A stretch of 64,000 bases of DNA from contig NZ_CP034753.1 in the NCBI RefSeq assembly GCF_004006235.1, positions 434,001-498,000 of the forward strand. Reading direction: 5' to 3'. The notes beneath the pieces are model-generated. The model was given only the letters and a program-made list of their open reading frames with translations. It had not been told where the DNA came from and made no database searches. Below, one piece after another: positions 44,112-55,180 of the stretch. The DNA is from Agromyces sp. LHK192 (lineage in GTDB: Bacteria; Actinomycetota; Actinomycetes; Actinomycetales; Microbacteriaceae). A program made the translations under genes and the position numbers. How positions within the stretch are numbered: the stretch's first letter is position 1; each line of letters begins with the position of its first letter.

Positions 44112-46880
44112 TCAGCGGCGCCGAAGCGCCTTGAGCCCCTCCACCGCGAGGAAGATCGCGATCGCGAGCAGCGCCGGGACGACCCACGACTGCGGCGCCA
44201 GCGGCTCGGCCTCGAAGAGCGTCTGCATGAACGGGACGTAGGTGTAGACGAGTTGCAGGGCGAGCAGCGCGAGACTCGACCACCACACCATCGGGTTGCC
44301 CCGGAACACGTCGATCGTGAGGCTCGACCGGTTCAGGAACCGGCAGTTGAAGAGGTACGCGAGCTGCCCGAGGGTCAGCATCAGCACCGTCTGGGTGCGC
44401 GCGTAGTCCAGGTCGACCCCGGCGGCGAGTTGGGCGTAGAACAACCCGATCGCCGCGCCGCCGATGAGCACCGAGACGGCGAGCACGAAGCCGAGCTCGC
44501 GGAGGCTGATGATCGACCCGCCGGGCTTCCTCGGCGGCCGCGACATGATCCCACGTTCCGCGGGTTCGTAGGCGAGCGCGAGCGAGAGCGTGATCGCCGT
44601 GACCATGTTCACCCAGAGCACCTGCACCGGCGTGAGCGGGAGGGTCAGGCCGAACAGTACCGCGACGAGGATGACCAGCGACTGCGCACCGTTCGTGGGC
44701 AGCAGGAAGACGACCGACTTCCGCAGGTTGTCGTAGATCCGACGCCCTTCGCGGATCGCCGAGCGGATGGTCGCGAAGTTGTCGTCGGCGAGCACGATCT
44801 CGGCGGCCTCCTTGGTCGCCTCGGTGCCCTTGATGCCCATCGCGATGCCGACGTCGGCGCGAGTGAGCGCGGGAGCGTCGTTGACGCCGTCGCCCGTCAT
44901 CGCCACGACCTCGTCGTGCGATTGCAGGGCCCGAACGATGCGGATCTTGTGCTCGGGGCTCGTCCGCGCATACACGTGGACATCCCGCACGACCTCCTTG
45001 AGCTGTTCCTGGCTCATCTGCTCGAGCTCGGTCCCGGCGAGCACGCGCACGTCGCCTGCGGCGGAGGCATCCACGATGCCCATCTCGCGGGCGATCGCGA
45101 GCGCCGTGCCGCCGTGGTCGCCGGTGATCATCTTGACGTCCACGTGCGCCGCGTGGCAGTCGGCGATCGCCTCGATCGCCTCGGGTCGCGGCGGGTCGAC
45201 GATGCCCCACAGGCCGAGGAACTCGAGGTCCTGCAGATCCTCGATCGCGACGGTGGCCGTGTCGGGGCGGACCGGCTTGCGAGCCGCGGCGAGCACGCGA
45301 AGGCCCTGCCCACTGAGTTCGGCGACGCGCTCCTCCCATCGCACCGCGTCCAGGGGTTCTGCACCGTCGCGCCCGCGCTGCGTGAGCGATCGCTCGAGCA
45401 GGCGGTCGGGCGCCCCCTTCACGAGGATGGCCCGCGCGCCGTCCCCGGCGTCGTTGAGCGTCGCCATGAACTTGTTCGCCGAGTCGAATGGGACCACGTC
45501 GACGCGCGTGCTCGCGGACTTCACGCCGCCCTTCATCGCGACGACCTTGAGCGCGCCCTCGGTCGGCTCGCCGACGAGCGACCAGTGGCCGGCGTCGTCC
45601 TGCACGATGTGCGCGTCATTGCAGAGGGTCGCGACCGCGAGTATCGCGGCGAGGTCCGGATGCGTCGCCGGTGCGGCATCCGATGCCGTCTCGCCCGCCG
45701 TGGCGACCGTGATCGCCCCGTTCGGCTCGTAGCCGATGCCGGCCACCGCGTACGAGCGGACACCCGTGACCACGCTGCGCACCGTCATCTCGTTCTTCGT
45801 GAGGGTGCCGGTCTTGTCGGAGCACACCGTCGTCACCGACCCGAGCGCCTCGACCGCGGTGAGCTTGCGGGTGATGGCGTTGCGCTTCGCCATCTGCTGC
45901 ACCCCGATCGCGAGCGTGATCGTGACGAGCGCCGGCAGGCCCTCGGGGATCGCGGCGACCGCGAACCCGATCGCCGCGGAGATCAGGTCGGCGAACGGCA
46001 TGCCGTGCAGGAACCGCCCGATCAGCAGCATCACCACGGCCATGCCGAGGATCACCAGGGTCAGCACCCGGCCGAAGGCATCCAGTTGCTTCGTCAGGGG
46101 AGTATCCAGCGAACCCGCCTCGCCGACGAGGCTCTGGATCTTGCCGATCTCGGTCGCGATGCCCGTGCCGGTCACGATGCCGCGCCCCTGCCCGGCGGAC
46201 ACGATCGTGCCGGAGAACGCCATCGAGGCGCGGTCGCCGATGCCCGCGTCCGATGCGACGGGCTCGACGTCCTTCGAGGCCGGCACGGACTCGCCGGTCA
46301 GGGCCGACTCGTCGATGCGGAGCTGGAACGACTGGATCAGGCGAACGTCGGCGGGAACCTTGTCGCCGGGCATCAGCCGGACCACGTCGCCCGGCACGAG
46401 GTCCGCCGCCGGAACGGTCGCCCAGGCGCCATCGCGGCGCACGCTGGCATCGGCCGACAGCATCCCGCGGATGCCCGCGAGCGCTTTCTCGGCACGCCCC
46501 TCCTGGAGGTATCCGATGACGGCGTTGATGATCGTCACCGCGAGGATGACCCAGAAGTCGAGCCAGTCCGCCATCACCGCCTTGATCGCCGCGGCGCCGA
46601 GCAGGATGTAGATCAGCGTGTCGTTGAAATGCGCCAGGAATCGGACGATCGCCGGCTTGCGTTTCGGCTCCGGCAGCAGGTTGGGTCCGGCCACCGCGAG
46701 ACGAGCGGATGCCTCGGCCCCCGTGAGCCCCGCCGGTTCCGTGCCGAGGAGCTCGGCCACGCGGTCGGATTCGAGCGCGTACGGCCGGTCGACGCCCAGG
46801 CCGTCGCCGGCGTGCTGCCGCGCATCCTGCACGGTCGCAGGTCCCGCCGCCCGCATCTCCTCACCCGACCCAGCGCCCAT
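44112..46880 (-). CDS. P2-type cation-transporting ATPase
   Basis: 922 residues. N-terminal cation-ATPase domain (~20-80), ten transmembrane helices, actuator loop with LTGESVP, phosphorylation motif CSDKTGTLT, nucleotide-binding domain (KGAP), and the hinge [11 protein letters not shown]. The M4 motif AAIPEGLP, as in Ca2+/Na+/Mg2+-type P2 pumps rather than heavy-metal P1B pumps, excludes copper/zinc transport. The ion is not determined; Ca2+ export is a fair guess. ATG 46880 has AAGGGGG 8 nt upstream; GTG 46904 is an alternative. Confidence 0.9.
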   Translation of the reverse strand: MGAGSGEEMRAAGPATVQDARQHAGDGLGVDRPYALESDRVAELLGTEPAGLTGAEASARLAVAGPNLLPEPKRKPAIVRFLAHFNDTLIYILLGAAAIKAVMADWLDFWVILAVTIINAVIGYLQEGRAEKALAGIRGMLSADASVRRDGAWATVPAADLVPGDVVRLMPGDKVPADVRLIQSFQLRIDESALTGESVPASKDVEPVASDAGIGDRASMAFSGTIVSAGQGRGIVTGTGIATEIGKIQSLVGEAGSLDTPLTKQLDAFGRVLTLVILGMAVVMLLIGRFLHGMPFADLISAAIGFAVAAIPEGLPALVTITLAIGVQQMAKRNAITRKLTAVEALGSVTTVCSDKTGTLTKNEMTVRSVVTGVRSYAVAGIGYEPNGAITVATAGETASDAAPATHPDLAAILAVATLCNDAHIVQDDAGHWSLVGEPTEGALKVVAMKGGVKSASTRVDVVPFDSANKFMATLNDAGDGARAILVKGAPDRLLERSLTQRGRDGAEPLDAVRWEERVAELSGQGLRVLAAARKPVRPDTATVAIEDLQDLEFLGLWGIVDPPRPEAIEAIADCHAAHVDVKMITGDHGGTALAIAREMGIVDASAAGDVRVLAGTELEQMSQEQLKEVVRDVHVYARTSPEHKIRIVRALQSHDEVVAMTGDGVNDAPALTRADVGIAMGIKGTEATKEAAEIVLADDNFATIRSAIREGRRIYDNLRKSVVFLLPTNGAQSLVILVAVLFGLTLPLTPVQVLWVNMVTAITLSLALAYEPAERGIMSRPPRKPGGSIISLRELGFVLAVSVLIGGAAIGLFYAQLAAGVDLDYARTQTVLMLTLGQLAYLFNCRFLNRSSLTIDVFRGNPMVWWSSLALLALQLVYTYVPFMQTLFEAEPLAPQSWVVPALLAIAIFLAVEGLKALRRR

Positions 46881-47012
46881 CGACGCCACCCCCTTCGCGT
46901 CCACCCGTCCCAGTCTCTCGACTGCGCCGTGGCGGGGGAAGTGCCGCGCGGGATTCGCCCGACGTTCGGCCGTGCGCCCGCCCCCGTCGAACCGGCACGC
47001 GGCGCACGCGCG

Positions 47013-47018
47013 TAGCGT
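47013..47018 (+). promoter_or_regulatory. -10 box of the leaderless inositol monophosphatase gene
   Basis: TAGCGT lies 6 nt before ATG 47025; no Shine-Dalgarno sequence. Confidence 0.5.
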
Positions 47019-47024
47019 GGGGCC

Positions 47025-47867
47025 ATGACCGCCGAAGCATCCGTGCCCGTGCCCACCGACCTGCTCGACCTCGCCCGCAGCATCGCGATCCGCGCCGCCG
47101 GCTCGGCGCTCGACGCTCGCCGCGCCGGCGTGGAGGTGGCGGCGACCAAGTCGACGCCGACCGACATCGTCACCGCGGCCGACCGCGACACCGAGGCGCT
47201 CATCCGCGACGCGATCCTCGAGGCGCGCCCCGACGACGGCATCGTCGGTGAGGAGGATGCCGCGCGCGTCGGCGCCAGCGGGGTCACCTGGGTCGTCGAC
47301 CCCATCGACGGCACCGTCAACTTCCTCTACGGCATCCCGGCGTGGGCGGTCAGCATCGCCGTCGTGTCCGGGCCGCCGACCCCCGACGCCTGGACCGCCC
47401 TCGCGGGGGTGGTCGTCAATCCGGTCTCGGGCGAGGTGTTCGAGGCATCAGCGGCCGGTGGGGCGCGCGTCACCTCGACCGACGGCAGCGTCCGGGAACT
47501 GGCCGTCAACGCCGGCGTGCCCCTCTCGCACGCACTCGTCGGCACCGGATTCGGGTACTCCGTCGAACGGCGTCGCGAACAGGCCGCGGTCGTCGCGGCG
47601 CTGCTGCCCGAGGTCCGTGACATCCGCCGGATCGGATCCGCCGCGCTCGACCTGTGCGCGCTCGCCGCAGGCAGGCTCGACGCCCACTACGAGGTCGGCC
47701 TGAACGCGTGGGACCACGCCGCCGGCGCGCTGATCGCCCGCGAGGCCGGTGCGCAGGTATCCGGCATCGACGGCGGATCCGAGGGCTCCGCACTACTCGT
47801 CGCAGCGGGCCCGGACCTGCACCCGGACCTCTGCGCCGCGCTGCGTGCCGCGGGCCTGCGGGCCTGA
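47025..47867 (+). CDS. Inositol monophosphatase family protein
   Basis: 280 residues. The Mg2+-dependent phosphatase motifs are all present: VGEED (residues ~74-78), WVVDPIDGTVNFLYG (~88-102, motif I) and NAWDHAAGALIAREAGA (motif II). Typical substrates are inositol phosphates, histidinol phosphate or 3',5'-ADP; in actinobacteria inositol is needed for phosphatidylinositol and mycothiol-type compounds. Divergent from the ATPase gene. Confidence 0.9.
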   Translation: MTAEASVPVPTDLLDLARSIAIRAAGSALDARRAGVEVAATKSTPTDIVTAADRDTEALIRDAILEARPDDGIVGEEDAARVGASGVTWVVDPIDGTVNFLYGIPAWAVSIAVVSGPPTPDAWTALAGVVVNPVSGEVFEASAAGGARVTSTDGSVRELAVNAGVPLSHALVGTGFGYSVERRREQAAVVAALLPEVRDIRRIGSAALDLCALAAGRLDAHYEVGLNAWDHAAGALIAREAGAQVSGIDGGSEGSALLVAAGPDLHPDLCAALRAAGLRA

Positions 47868-47971
47868 CCTCCGGCAGCGCCGCCGGCGGCGACGCGATCC
47901 GTCGCCGAGGCGCTGCTCGGATGAGCGATCCGTCGGTGTCGCGTGGCGAGAACGGATGCCTCGGGGTACGC

Positions 47972-48000
47972 TTTACCGATCCGTTATCTCGGCGTAGCGT
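47972..48000 (+). promoter_or_regulatory. Promoter of the M23 peptidase gene
   Basis: -35 TTTACC (47972-47977), 17-nt spacer, -10 TAGCGT (47995-48000). The transcript would have a leader of about 45 nt before GTG 48053; alternatively ATG 48005 would be almost leaderless. Confidence 0.55.
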
Positions 48001-48052
48001 CGTGATGCTCACCTCCTCACCGGTCCGTTCCCCTACGCCGAAGGTCCCCCAC

Positions 48053-49660
48053 GTGCCCGAGTCCCCCCTCGTGCCCGACGGTTCAACGCCAGGCACCCAG
48101 CATGCTGCTGGGCGACCCCTGACGCGACGCGAACTTCGGGAGCGCGAGGCGCGCGCGGCCGGCGGCCAGCAGGGGGCCGGAGCGCCGCAGGCCGGCGGAT
48201 TCGAGGCGTTGCTTGCCGGGAACGCTCACGGCGGTCAGCCGCAGGTCGTTCAGCCGCAGGTCGTCCAGCCGGTCGTTCAGCAGGCGCCGGTGGTCCGCCA
48301 GGCGCCGGTCGTCCAGGAGCCGGCTCCGCCGGCCAGGGGCCGTCGTTCGGCGGGACCCGCGACGGACGAGCCGCAGGCGCGACCGTCGCAGGCGCAGCAG
48401 GCACCCGTGCAGCAGGCGCGACCGATGCAGGCGCCGCTGGCCCCCGAGCAGCCACGCCCGATGCAGGCGCCGCAGGCGCAGCAAGCACCCATGCGGCAAC
48501 CGGAGTCCGCACCGGCACCGCAGCCGCAGCCGGCACCGCAGCCACGCCCGACGCACCAGTCGCAGCAGCCACGCCCGACGAACCAGTCGCAGCAGCCTCA
48601 GTCTGTGGCACAGCCGCAGCTGCGCCGGCCGCAGCCGGCTCAGCAGGCGCAGCCGTCCGTGCCGCGAGCACCGCACCAGTCGATCGCCGAGTCCTCCGCC
48701 GACTTCGCTGCCCTCCTCGGAGCCGCCGCGAATCAACCTGCGCTGACGTTGCACAGCGGGGCCGACCGCGCCGCCGACGCCGCGCCGCAGCATCCGACGC
48801 GCCGTGCGCGAGCCGCGGCATCCGAGTCGCCCGCTCCCGAACCTTCGCGCTCGCGGCCGGTGACGCGGCGGACGGTTTCCGGGCAGGAGTCCGATCGCGC
48901 GACATCCGCCCTCACCCAGCCGCAGCCCGCGTCCGTCGCGACGCCCCGTCGGCGCAAGGGGCGCGCGCTCCGTGCCGTCGTCGCGATGGGTTTCGCCGCG
49001 ACGCTCGCGCTGGCGACCTCGGTCCCGGCGCTGTCGCTGCTCACCGCCGACGACGTCCAGGCGCTCGCACTCGCCGCGGCGAGCCAGCGCGACGGCGGTT
49101 CGCAGGTGGTCTCGGTCGAGGGCGACCTCATCGCCTCCCCGCAGGTCGCCCGCGAGGGGTACCAGCACCAGTCGATCGCCGAATACGCCGCGGCAGCCGG
49201 CATCCGTCCGGCCGCGACGTTCACGAACAACCCGCTCGGCACGATCCAGTGGCCGTTCGCGGTCGGCGTCACGATCGGCGACCGGTTCGGGTACCGGGAC
49301 TGCGCGGGCTGCTCGTCGGATCACCACGGCCAGGACTTCAACCCGGGGTACGGCGCCGAGATCCAGTCGATCGCCGACGGCGTGGTCGTCGAGTCGACGG
49401 ACTCGGGCGGGTCGCTCGGCGTCGTGATGATGATCGACCACGAGATCGACGGCGAGAAGATCACCAGCGTCTACGCGCACATGCAGTACGACTCGCGGCG
49501 GTTCCAGATCGGCGACACGGTCGAAGTCGGCGACGTCCTCGGCAAGACCGGCAGCACCGGCATGTCGACCGGCCCGCACCTGCACTTCGAGATCCGCATC
49601 GGCGGGATGAACGGCGAGTGGGTCGACCCGCTCGAGTGGCTCTACGACAACACGAACTGA
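48053..49660 (+). CDS. Membrane-anchored M23 family metallopeptidase with Gln/Pro-rich cytosolic region
   Basis: 535 residues. The N-terminal ~300 residues are unusually rich in Gln, Pro, Ala and Val (QPQVVQPQVVQP, QAPQAQQAPM...), then a single transmembrane segment (~310-330: AVVAMGFAATLALATSVPAL) and an extracellular M23 domain (~400-530). Zinc/catalytic residues: HHGQDF (HxxxD) and HLHFE (HxH). It should cleave or bind peptidoglycan. The disordered region precedes the membrane helix, so it is cytosolic, which is unusual for a cell-wall hydrolase. Start uncertain: GTG 48053 has AAGG upstream; ATG 48005 would add 16 residues. Confidence 0.85.
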   Translation: MPESPLVPDGSTPGTQHAAGRPLTRRELREREARAAGGQQGAGAPQAGGFEALLAGNAHGGQPQVVQPQVVQPVVQQAPVVRQAPVVQEPAPPARGRRSAGPATDEPQARPSQAQQAPVQQARPMQAPLAPEQPRPMQAPQAQQAPMRQPESAPAPQPQPAPQPRPTHQSQQPRPTNQSQQPQSVAQPQLRRPQPAQQAQPSVPRAPHQSIAESSADFAALLGAAANQPALTLHSGADRAADAAPQHPTRRARAAASESPAPEPSRSRPVTRRTVSGQESDRATSALTQPQPASVATPRRRKGRALRAVVAMGFAATLALATSVPALSLLTADDVQALALAAASQRDGGSQVVSVEGDLIASPQVAREGYQHQSIAEYAAAAGIRPAATFTNNPLGTIQWPFAVGVTIGDRFGYRDCAGCSSDHHGQDFNPGYGAEIQSIADGVVVESTDSGGSLGVVMMIDHEIDGEKITSVYAHMQYDSRRFQIGDTVEVGDVLGKTGSTGMSTGPHLHFEIRIGGMNGEWVDPLEWLYDNTN

Positions 49661-49688
49661 CGCTGCGGCGTCGCCGTATCGTCGTGGC

Positions 49689-50135
49689 ATGAGCATCGAC
49701 CACGACAGGATCGTCGACTACCTCGCCCGCTACGCCGACACGCTCACGAACCTCGACGCCGAAGCCGCCGCCGACCTGTGGACGATGCCCGGAATGATCG
49801 CAGACGATCGGTTCTCCGGCGTCCTCATATCCCGGTCCGAGATGATCGAGGGCCTGAAGCAGTCCTACCCGCTCTACCGGAAGCTCGGTCTGGCGTCGGT
49901 GGGCTACGACGTCGTCGACGAGCACCACCTCACCGGGAACCTCGTCCTGGTTCGCGTCCGCTGGAGATTCTTCGACGCCGACGGTGAACTCCTCACCGAC
50001 AGCAGCGCCTACTACCTCCTCCGCGCCGTCGACACCGATCTGCGCGCCACGGCCTGCATCCAGGTCGACGACGTCGAGAAGCTCCGTGCGCTGGCCTCGG
50101 CCCGTGGCGTGGACCTCACGCCGCCGGCCGAGTGA
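49689..50135 (+). CDS. NTF2-like (SnoaL-type) protein of unknown function
   Basis: 148 residues. The N-terminal helix-rich half (DRIVDYLARYADTLTNLDAEAAADLWTMPGMIADD) and later beta strands fit a cone-shaped NTF2/SnoaL fold. No catalytic residues can be assigned. ATG 49689 is 6 nt after TATCGT (49677-49682), so leaderless. Convergent with the glucosidase gene. Confidence 0.75.
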   Translation: MSIDHDRIVDYLARYADTLTNLDAEAAADLWTMPGMIADDRFSGVLISRSEMIEGLKQSYPLYRKLGLASVGYDVVDEHHLTGNLVLVRVRWRFFDADGELLTDSSAYYLLRAVDTDLRATACIQVDDVEKLRALASARGVDLTPPAE

Positions 50136-50186
50136 CGGCTCGCCGGACGCCTGCGCCGAGCGCGCCGACACCCGGCACGCGGGTCG

Positions 50187-51923
50187 TCAGGCCAGCCAGA
50201 CGGTCGTGTCGGCGGGGAGGAGGTCGCCGTCGAGCGGGTCCGATGCGAGCGCCACGTCGCCGGCGGGCAGCGCGACGGGCTCGGTCCCGGTGTTCGCGAC
50301 GACGGTGACGGGGCCGTTGCGGAACGCGAGCACATCGGTGCCGAGTCCGAGGTCGACCCACTCGAGCGGACCGGAACCGGAGCCGGCCCCGAGGTCGTGC
50401 TCGCGGCGCAGCCGCAACGCGTCCTGGTAGAGCGACAGCGTCGACCCCGCGACGCCCTGCTGGCGGTCGCGGGCGAGCTCGCGCCACTGGTCGGGCTGCG
50501 GGAGCCACGACCCATCGGTCGGCCCGAAGCCGTACGAGGGCGCGTCGGCCTCCCAGGGCAGCGGCACGCGGCATCCGTCTCGCCCGTAGCGCTCGCCGTT
50601 CGTGCGGAACCAGGTCGGATCCTGTCGGGCGTCGTCTGGCAGGTCGATGACCTCGGGCAGGCCGAGCTCCTCACCCTGGTAGAGGTACACCGAGCCGGGG
50701 AGGGCGAGCATGAGCGCCGTCGCGGCGCGGGCGCGGCGGAGGCCGGGCTCGTACTCCGGGAGGCCGAGCGAGCGCGGCCCGAGCCCGTGTCCCTGCGGGT
50801 TGTCGGCGGTGACCGACAGGCGGGTGGCGTGGCGGACCACGTCGTGGTTCGAGAGGACCCAGGTCGACGGCGCGCCGACCGATCCGAACGCGTCGAGCGA
50901 CTGGTCGATCACGGCGTGGAGTGCGGCCGCGTTCCACGGCGTCTCGAGGTAGGCGAAGTTGAACGACTGGTGCATCTCGTCGGGGCGCACCCACTTCGCG
51001 ACCTTCGCGAGCGGGTCGACCCAGGCCTCGGCGGCGAGGATGCGCTCGCCGTCGTACTCGTCGAGCAGCAGCCGCCAGTCGCGGTAGATCTCGTGCACGC
51101 CCTCCTGCGCCCAGAAGGGTGCGCCGTCGCCGTTCTCCTCGCTGATCGCGGGCTCGAGCGCGACGCCCGAGGCATCCGTTCCGAGCGTGTCGTGGGAGAC
51201 GGGGGAATCGCCGGTCGCACCGCCGGCGCCGCCCATGCTGCCGGCGCCCTCGGCGGGGGTCCAGTCGGGCAGTCCGTCGGCCTTGATGAGGCCGTGCGCC
51301 ACGTCGACGCGGAACCCGTCGACGCCGCGGTCGAGCCAGAAGCGCAGGATGCGCCGGAACTCCTCGCGCACCTCCTCGTTCGTCCAGTCGAAGTCGGGCT
51401 GCGAGCTGTCGAAGAGGTGCAGGTACCACTGGCCGGGCGTGCCGTCGGGTTCGACGACGCGCGTCCAGGCGGGCCCGCCGAAGACGGAGTCCCAGTTGTT
51501 CGGCGCGAGCTCGCCGTGCTCGCCCCGGCCGTCGCGGAACATGTAGCGCCCGCGAGCCGCGCTGCCGGGTGCGGCCGCGAGCGCCTCCTGGAACCAGGCG
51601 TGCTGGTCGGAGGAGTGGTTGGGGACCAGGTCGACGATGACCCGGATGCCGCGGGCGTGCGCCTCGGCGACCATCGCGTCGAAGTCGGCGAGCGAACCGA
51701 ACCGCGGGTCGACGTCGCAGTAGTCCGCGACGTCGTAGCCGGCGTCCTTCTGCGGCGACGTGTAGAACGGCGAGAGCCAGATGGCGTCGATGCCGAGGGT
51801 CTCGAGCGCGGCGAGGCGCGACGTGATGCCGGCCAGGTCGCCCATGCCGTCGCCGTTCGCGTCCGCGAAGGAGCGGGGGTAGATCTGGTAGATCGCGGCG
51901 GTGCGCCACCATTCCGAAGTCAT
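50187..51923 (-). CDS. GH13 alpha-glucosidase / oligo-1,6-glucosidase-type enzyme
   Basis: 578 residues, no signal peptide, so intracellular. GH13 regions: DLVPNHSSDQH (region I), GFRVDVAHG (nucleophile Asp), ILAAEAWV (acid/base Glu), VLSNHDVVRH (third Asp). YQIYPRSFADANGDGMGDLAGI at the N-terminus places it among alpha-glucosidases that act on short maltodextrins. It is divergent from malE, and the two share an operator-bearing 285-bp spacer. Likely leaderless: TATGGT on its strand (51930-51935) is 6 nt before the ATG. Confidence 0.92.
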   Translation of the reverse strand: MTSEWWRTAAIYQIYPRSFADANGDGMGDLAGITSRLAALETLGIDAIWLSPFYTSPQKDAGYDVADYCDVDPRFGSLADFDAMVAEAHARGIRVIVDLVPNHSSDQHAWFQEALAAAPGSAARGRYMFRDGRGEHGELAPNNWDSVFGGPAWTRVVEPDGTPGQWYLHLFDSSQPDFDWTNEEVREEFRRILRFWLDRGVDGFRVDVAHGLIKADGLPDWTPAEGAGSMGGAGGATGDSPVSHDTLGTDASGVALEPAISEENGDGAPFWAQEGVHEIYRDWRLLLDEYDGERILAAEAWVDPLAKVAKWVRPDEMHQSFNFAYLETPWNAAALHAVIDQSLDAFGSVGAPSTWVLSNHDVVRHATRLSVTADNPQGHGLGPRSLGLPEYEPGLRRARAATALMLALPGSVYLYQGEELGLPEVIDLPDDARQDPTWFRTNGERYGRDGCRVPLPWEADAPSYGFGPTDGSWLPQPDQWRELARDRQQGVAGSTLSLYQDALRLRREHDLGAGSGSGPLEWVDLGLGTDVLAFRNGPVTVVANTGTEPVALPAGDVALASDPLDGDLLPADTTVWLA

Positions 51924-51929
51924 GCCGAA

Positions 51930-51968
51930 ACCATACGGTATTTCGTCATCTACTGGAAACGCTTGCAG
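51930..51968 (-). promoter_or_regulatory. Promoter and LacI-type operator of the GH13 glucosidase
   Basis: On the minus strand: -35 TTCCAG (51953-51958), 17-nt spacer, -10 TATGGT (51930-51935), ATG 6 nt later. The operator-like GGAAACGCTTGCAG (51955-51968) covers the -35. Its CGCTTGCA core is shared with three other sites in the window. Confidence 0.65.
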
Positions 51969-52022
51969 CGGATGCCTGAAACCAATTGGTCACAGACCGG
52001 TATCAAAACGCCGCTCCCGGTT

Positions 52023-52074
52023 TTGTGAACTTCATGTGTCGGGGTATACCTGTAATCGCTTGCAACGCGGTTGC
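52023..52074 (+). promoter_or_regulatory. Promoter and LacI-type operator of malEFG
   Basis: -35 TTGTGA (52023-52028), 16-nt spacer, -10 TATACC (52045-52050). The operator-like TGTAATCGCTTGCAACG (52051-52067) directly follows the -10, over the expected transcription start, an efficient position for repression. A small inverted repeat GCAAC/GTTGC (52062-52066, 52070-52074) overlaps its end. Confidence 0.68.
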
Positions 52075-52208
52075 GGGCATCACACAACGAAAGAACGGCC
52101 TTTCGGCTCGGTACGCGAACCCGCCATCGGGGGAGCAGCGGTTCCCGCGGGACCCGCGCATCACCGGCGAAGGCGCCGATTCACGCGAACTGAGAAGGGC
52201 ACACACCA

Positions 52209-53444
52209 ATGAGGGTGAACAGGAAGGGCCTCCTCGCTGCGGGCGCCGTGGCCGTCGTGACGACGCTGGGACTGGCCGGATGCGCAGCGGGCGGCAACGA
52301 GTCCACCGACGACTCGTCGGCGGCGAGCACGCTCACCGTCTGGGTCGACGCCGAGCGCGTCGACGCGCTGCAGGGCGCGGCGAAGGCGTACTCCGACGAG
52401 ACCGGCGTCGAGGTCAAGCTCGTCGGCAAGGACAACGCCGACATCAAGGACGACTTCATCCAGCAGGTGCCGACCGGCAAGGGCCCCGACATCACGATGG
52501 GTGCGCACGACTGGCTCGGCGAGCTGTCGACGAACGGCGTCGTCGCCCCGATCGAGCTCGGCGACTCCGCCGCCGACTACCTGCCCGTCGCGGTCGAGGC
52601 CTCGACCTACGAGGGCACCACCTACATGCTTCCCTACGCCGTCGAGAACATCGCGGTGCTGCGCAACGCCGACCTCGTCCCCGAGGCCGCCACGAGCTTC
52701 GACGACATGATCGCGAAGGGCCAGGCCGCCGGCCTCACCCAGCCGTTCGTCGTCGAGCAGGGCGCCGAGGGCAACCCGTACCACCTCTACCCGTTCCAGA
52801 CGGCGTTCGGCGCCCCGGTGTTCGGCACCAACGAGCAGGGCTACGACCCGACCGACCTGCAGCTCGGCAGCGCGGGCGGCGAGCAGTTCGCGACCTGGCT
52901 CGGCACGCAGGGCAAGAACGGCACCGCCGCGTTCAACACCGACATCGACGGTGACATCGCCAAGGACGCGTTCCTCACCGGCAAGGCCGCCTTCTGGCTG
53001 ACCGGCCCGTGGAACGTGGGCGCCGCGGTCGACGGCGGCATCAACGTCGCGATCGACACCGTGCCCAGCCCGACCGGTGAGGCCGCCTCGCCGTTCGCCG
53101 GCGTGAAGGGCTTCTTCGTCTCGGCCGAGTCGGAGAACAAGGTCGCCGCGAACGACTTCCTGGTGAACTACCTCGGCAGCGAGGAGACCCAGCTCGAGCT
53201 GTTCGAGGCCGGCAACATCCTCCCGGCGAACGCCGGCGCAGCCGAGACCGCGTCCAGCGACCCGATCATCGAGGGCTTCGCCGCCGTCGGTGCCGAGGCC
53301 GTGCCGATGCCGGCGATCCCCGCGATGGGTGCCGTGTGGCAGTACTGGGGCATCGCCGAGGCCGAGATCATCAACGGCGCCGACCCCGTCGCGACGTGGC
53401 AGAAGCTCACGTCGGACGTGCAGGCCGCGATCGACGCCAAGTAA
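52209..53444 (+). CDS. malE: Maltodextrin-binding lipoprotein (MalE-like)
   Basis: 411 residues. Signal peptide ends in LAGC with lipidated Cys25. The mature part is a family 1 extracellular solute-binding protein; TLTVWVDAERVDALQGAAKAYSDETGVEVKLV and the PDITMGAHDWLGEL, TGPWNVG and PAIPAMGAVWQYWG stretches resemble maltose/maltodextrin-binding proteins. It captures maltodextrins for MalF-MalG. ATG 52209 follows RBS GAGAAGGG (52192-52199). No ATPase gene is in the cluster; actinobacterial systems often share an MsiK-type ATPase. Confidence 0.92.
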   Translation: MRVNRKGLLAAGAVAVVTTLGLAGCAAGGNESTDDSSAASTLTVWVDAERVDALQGAAKAYSDETGVEVKLVGKDNADIKDDFIQQVPTGKGPDITMGAHDWLGELSTNGVVAPIELGDSAADYLPVAVEASTYEGTTYMLPYAVENIAVLRNADLVPEAATSFDDMIAKGQAAGLTQPFVVEQGAEGNPYHLYPFQTAFGAPVFGTNEQGYDPTDLQLGSAGGEQFATWLGTQGKNGTAAFNTDIDGDIAKDAFLTGKAAFWLTGPWNVGAAVDGGINVAIDTVPSPTGEAASPFAGVKGFFVSAESENKVAANDFLVNYLGSEETQLELFEAGNILPANAGAAETASSDPIIEGFAAVGAEAVPMPAIPAMGAVWQYWGIAEAEIINGADPVATWQKLTSDVQAAIDAK

Positions 53445-53450
53445 TCGGTC

Positions 53451-53534
53451 GATGGTCGAGTAGCGACCGACGCAGGAGGACGCGTATCGAGACCCCACGG
53501 TCTCGATACGCTCCTTCGTCGCTACTCGACCATC
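53451..53534. repeat. REP-like palindrome between malE and malF
   Basis: The complete form of the dispersed element. The outer 17-bp stem GATGGTCGAGTAGCGAC (53451-53467) pairs with GTCGCTACTCGACCATC (53518-53534). The inner 12-bp stem CGTATCGAGACC (53483-53494) pairs with GGTCTCGATACG (53499-53510) across the loop CCAC; an imperfect internal loop lies between. It starts 6 bp after the malE stop and ends before the malF RBS. A stable mRNA hairpin here would protect malE mRNA from 3' decay or reduce read-through. Confidence 0.85.
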
Positions 53535-53557
53535 GGTCCTGCGATGAGGAGCAGACG

Positions 53558-55179
<1,622 letters not shown>

Positions 55180-55180
<1 letters not shown>

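Noticed and set aside
43753-45339. A 528-codon minus-strand frame suggesting a fusion of paralogue C to a long N-terminus
   Set aside because: Upstream of GTG 44073 it is an out-of-frame shadow of the P-type ATPase; the family core starts at 44073.
44088-47015. Plus-strand frame of 975 codons opposite the P-type ATPase
   Set aside because: Arg/His-rich shadow without any motif; the minus strand holds DKTGT and the other ATPase motifs in order.
47868-48052. A riboswitch upstream of the M23 peptidase gene
   Set aside because: The region between the promoter and GTG 48053 is only about 45 nt, too short for a cyclic-di-AMP riboswitch, and no conserved core is visible.
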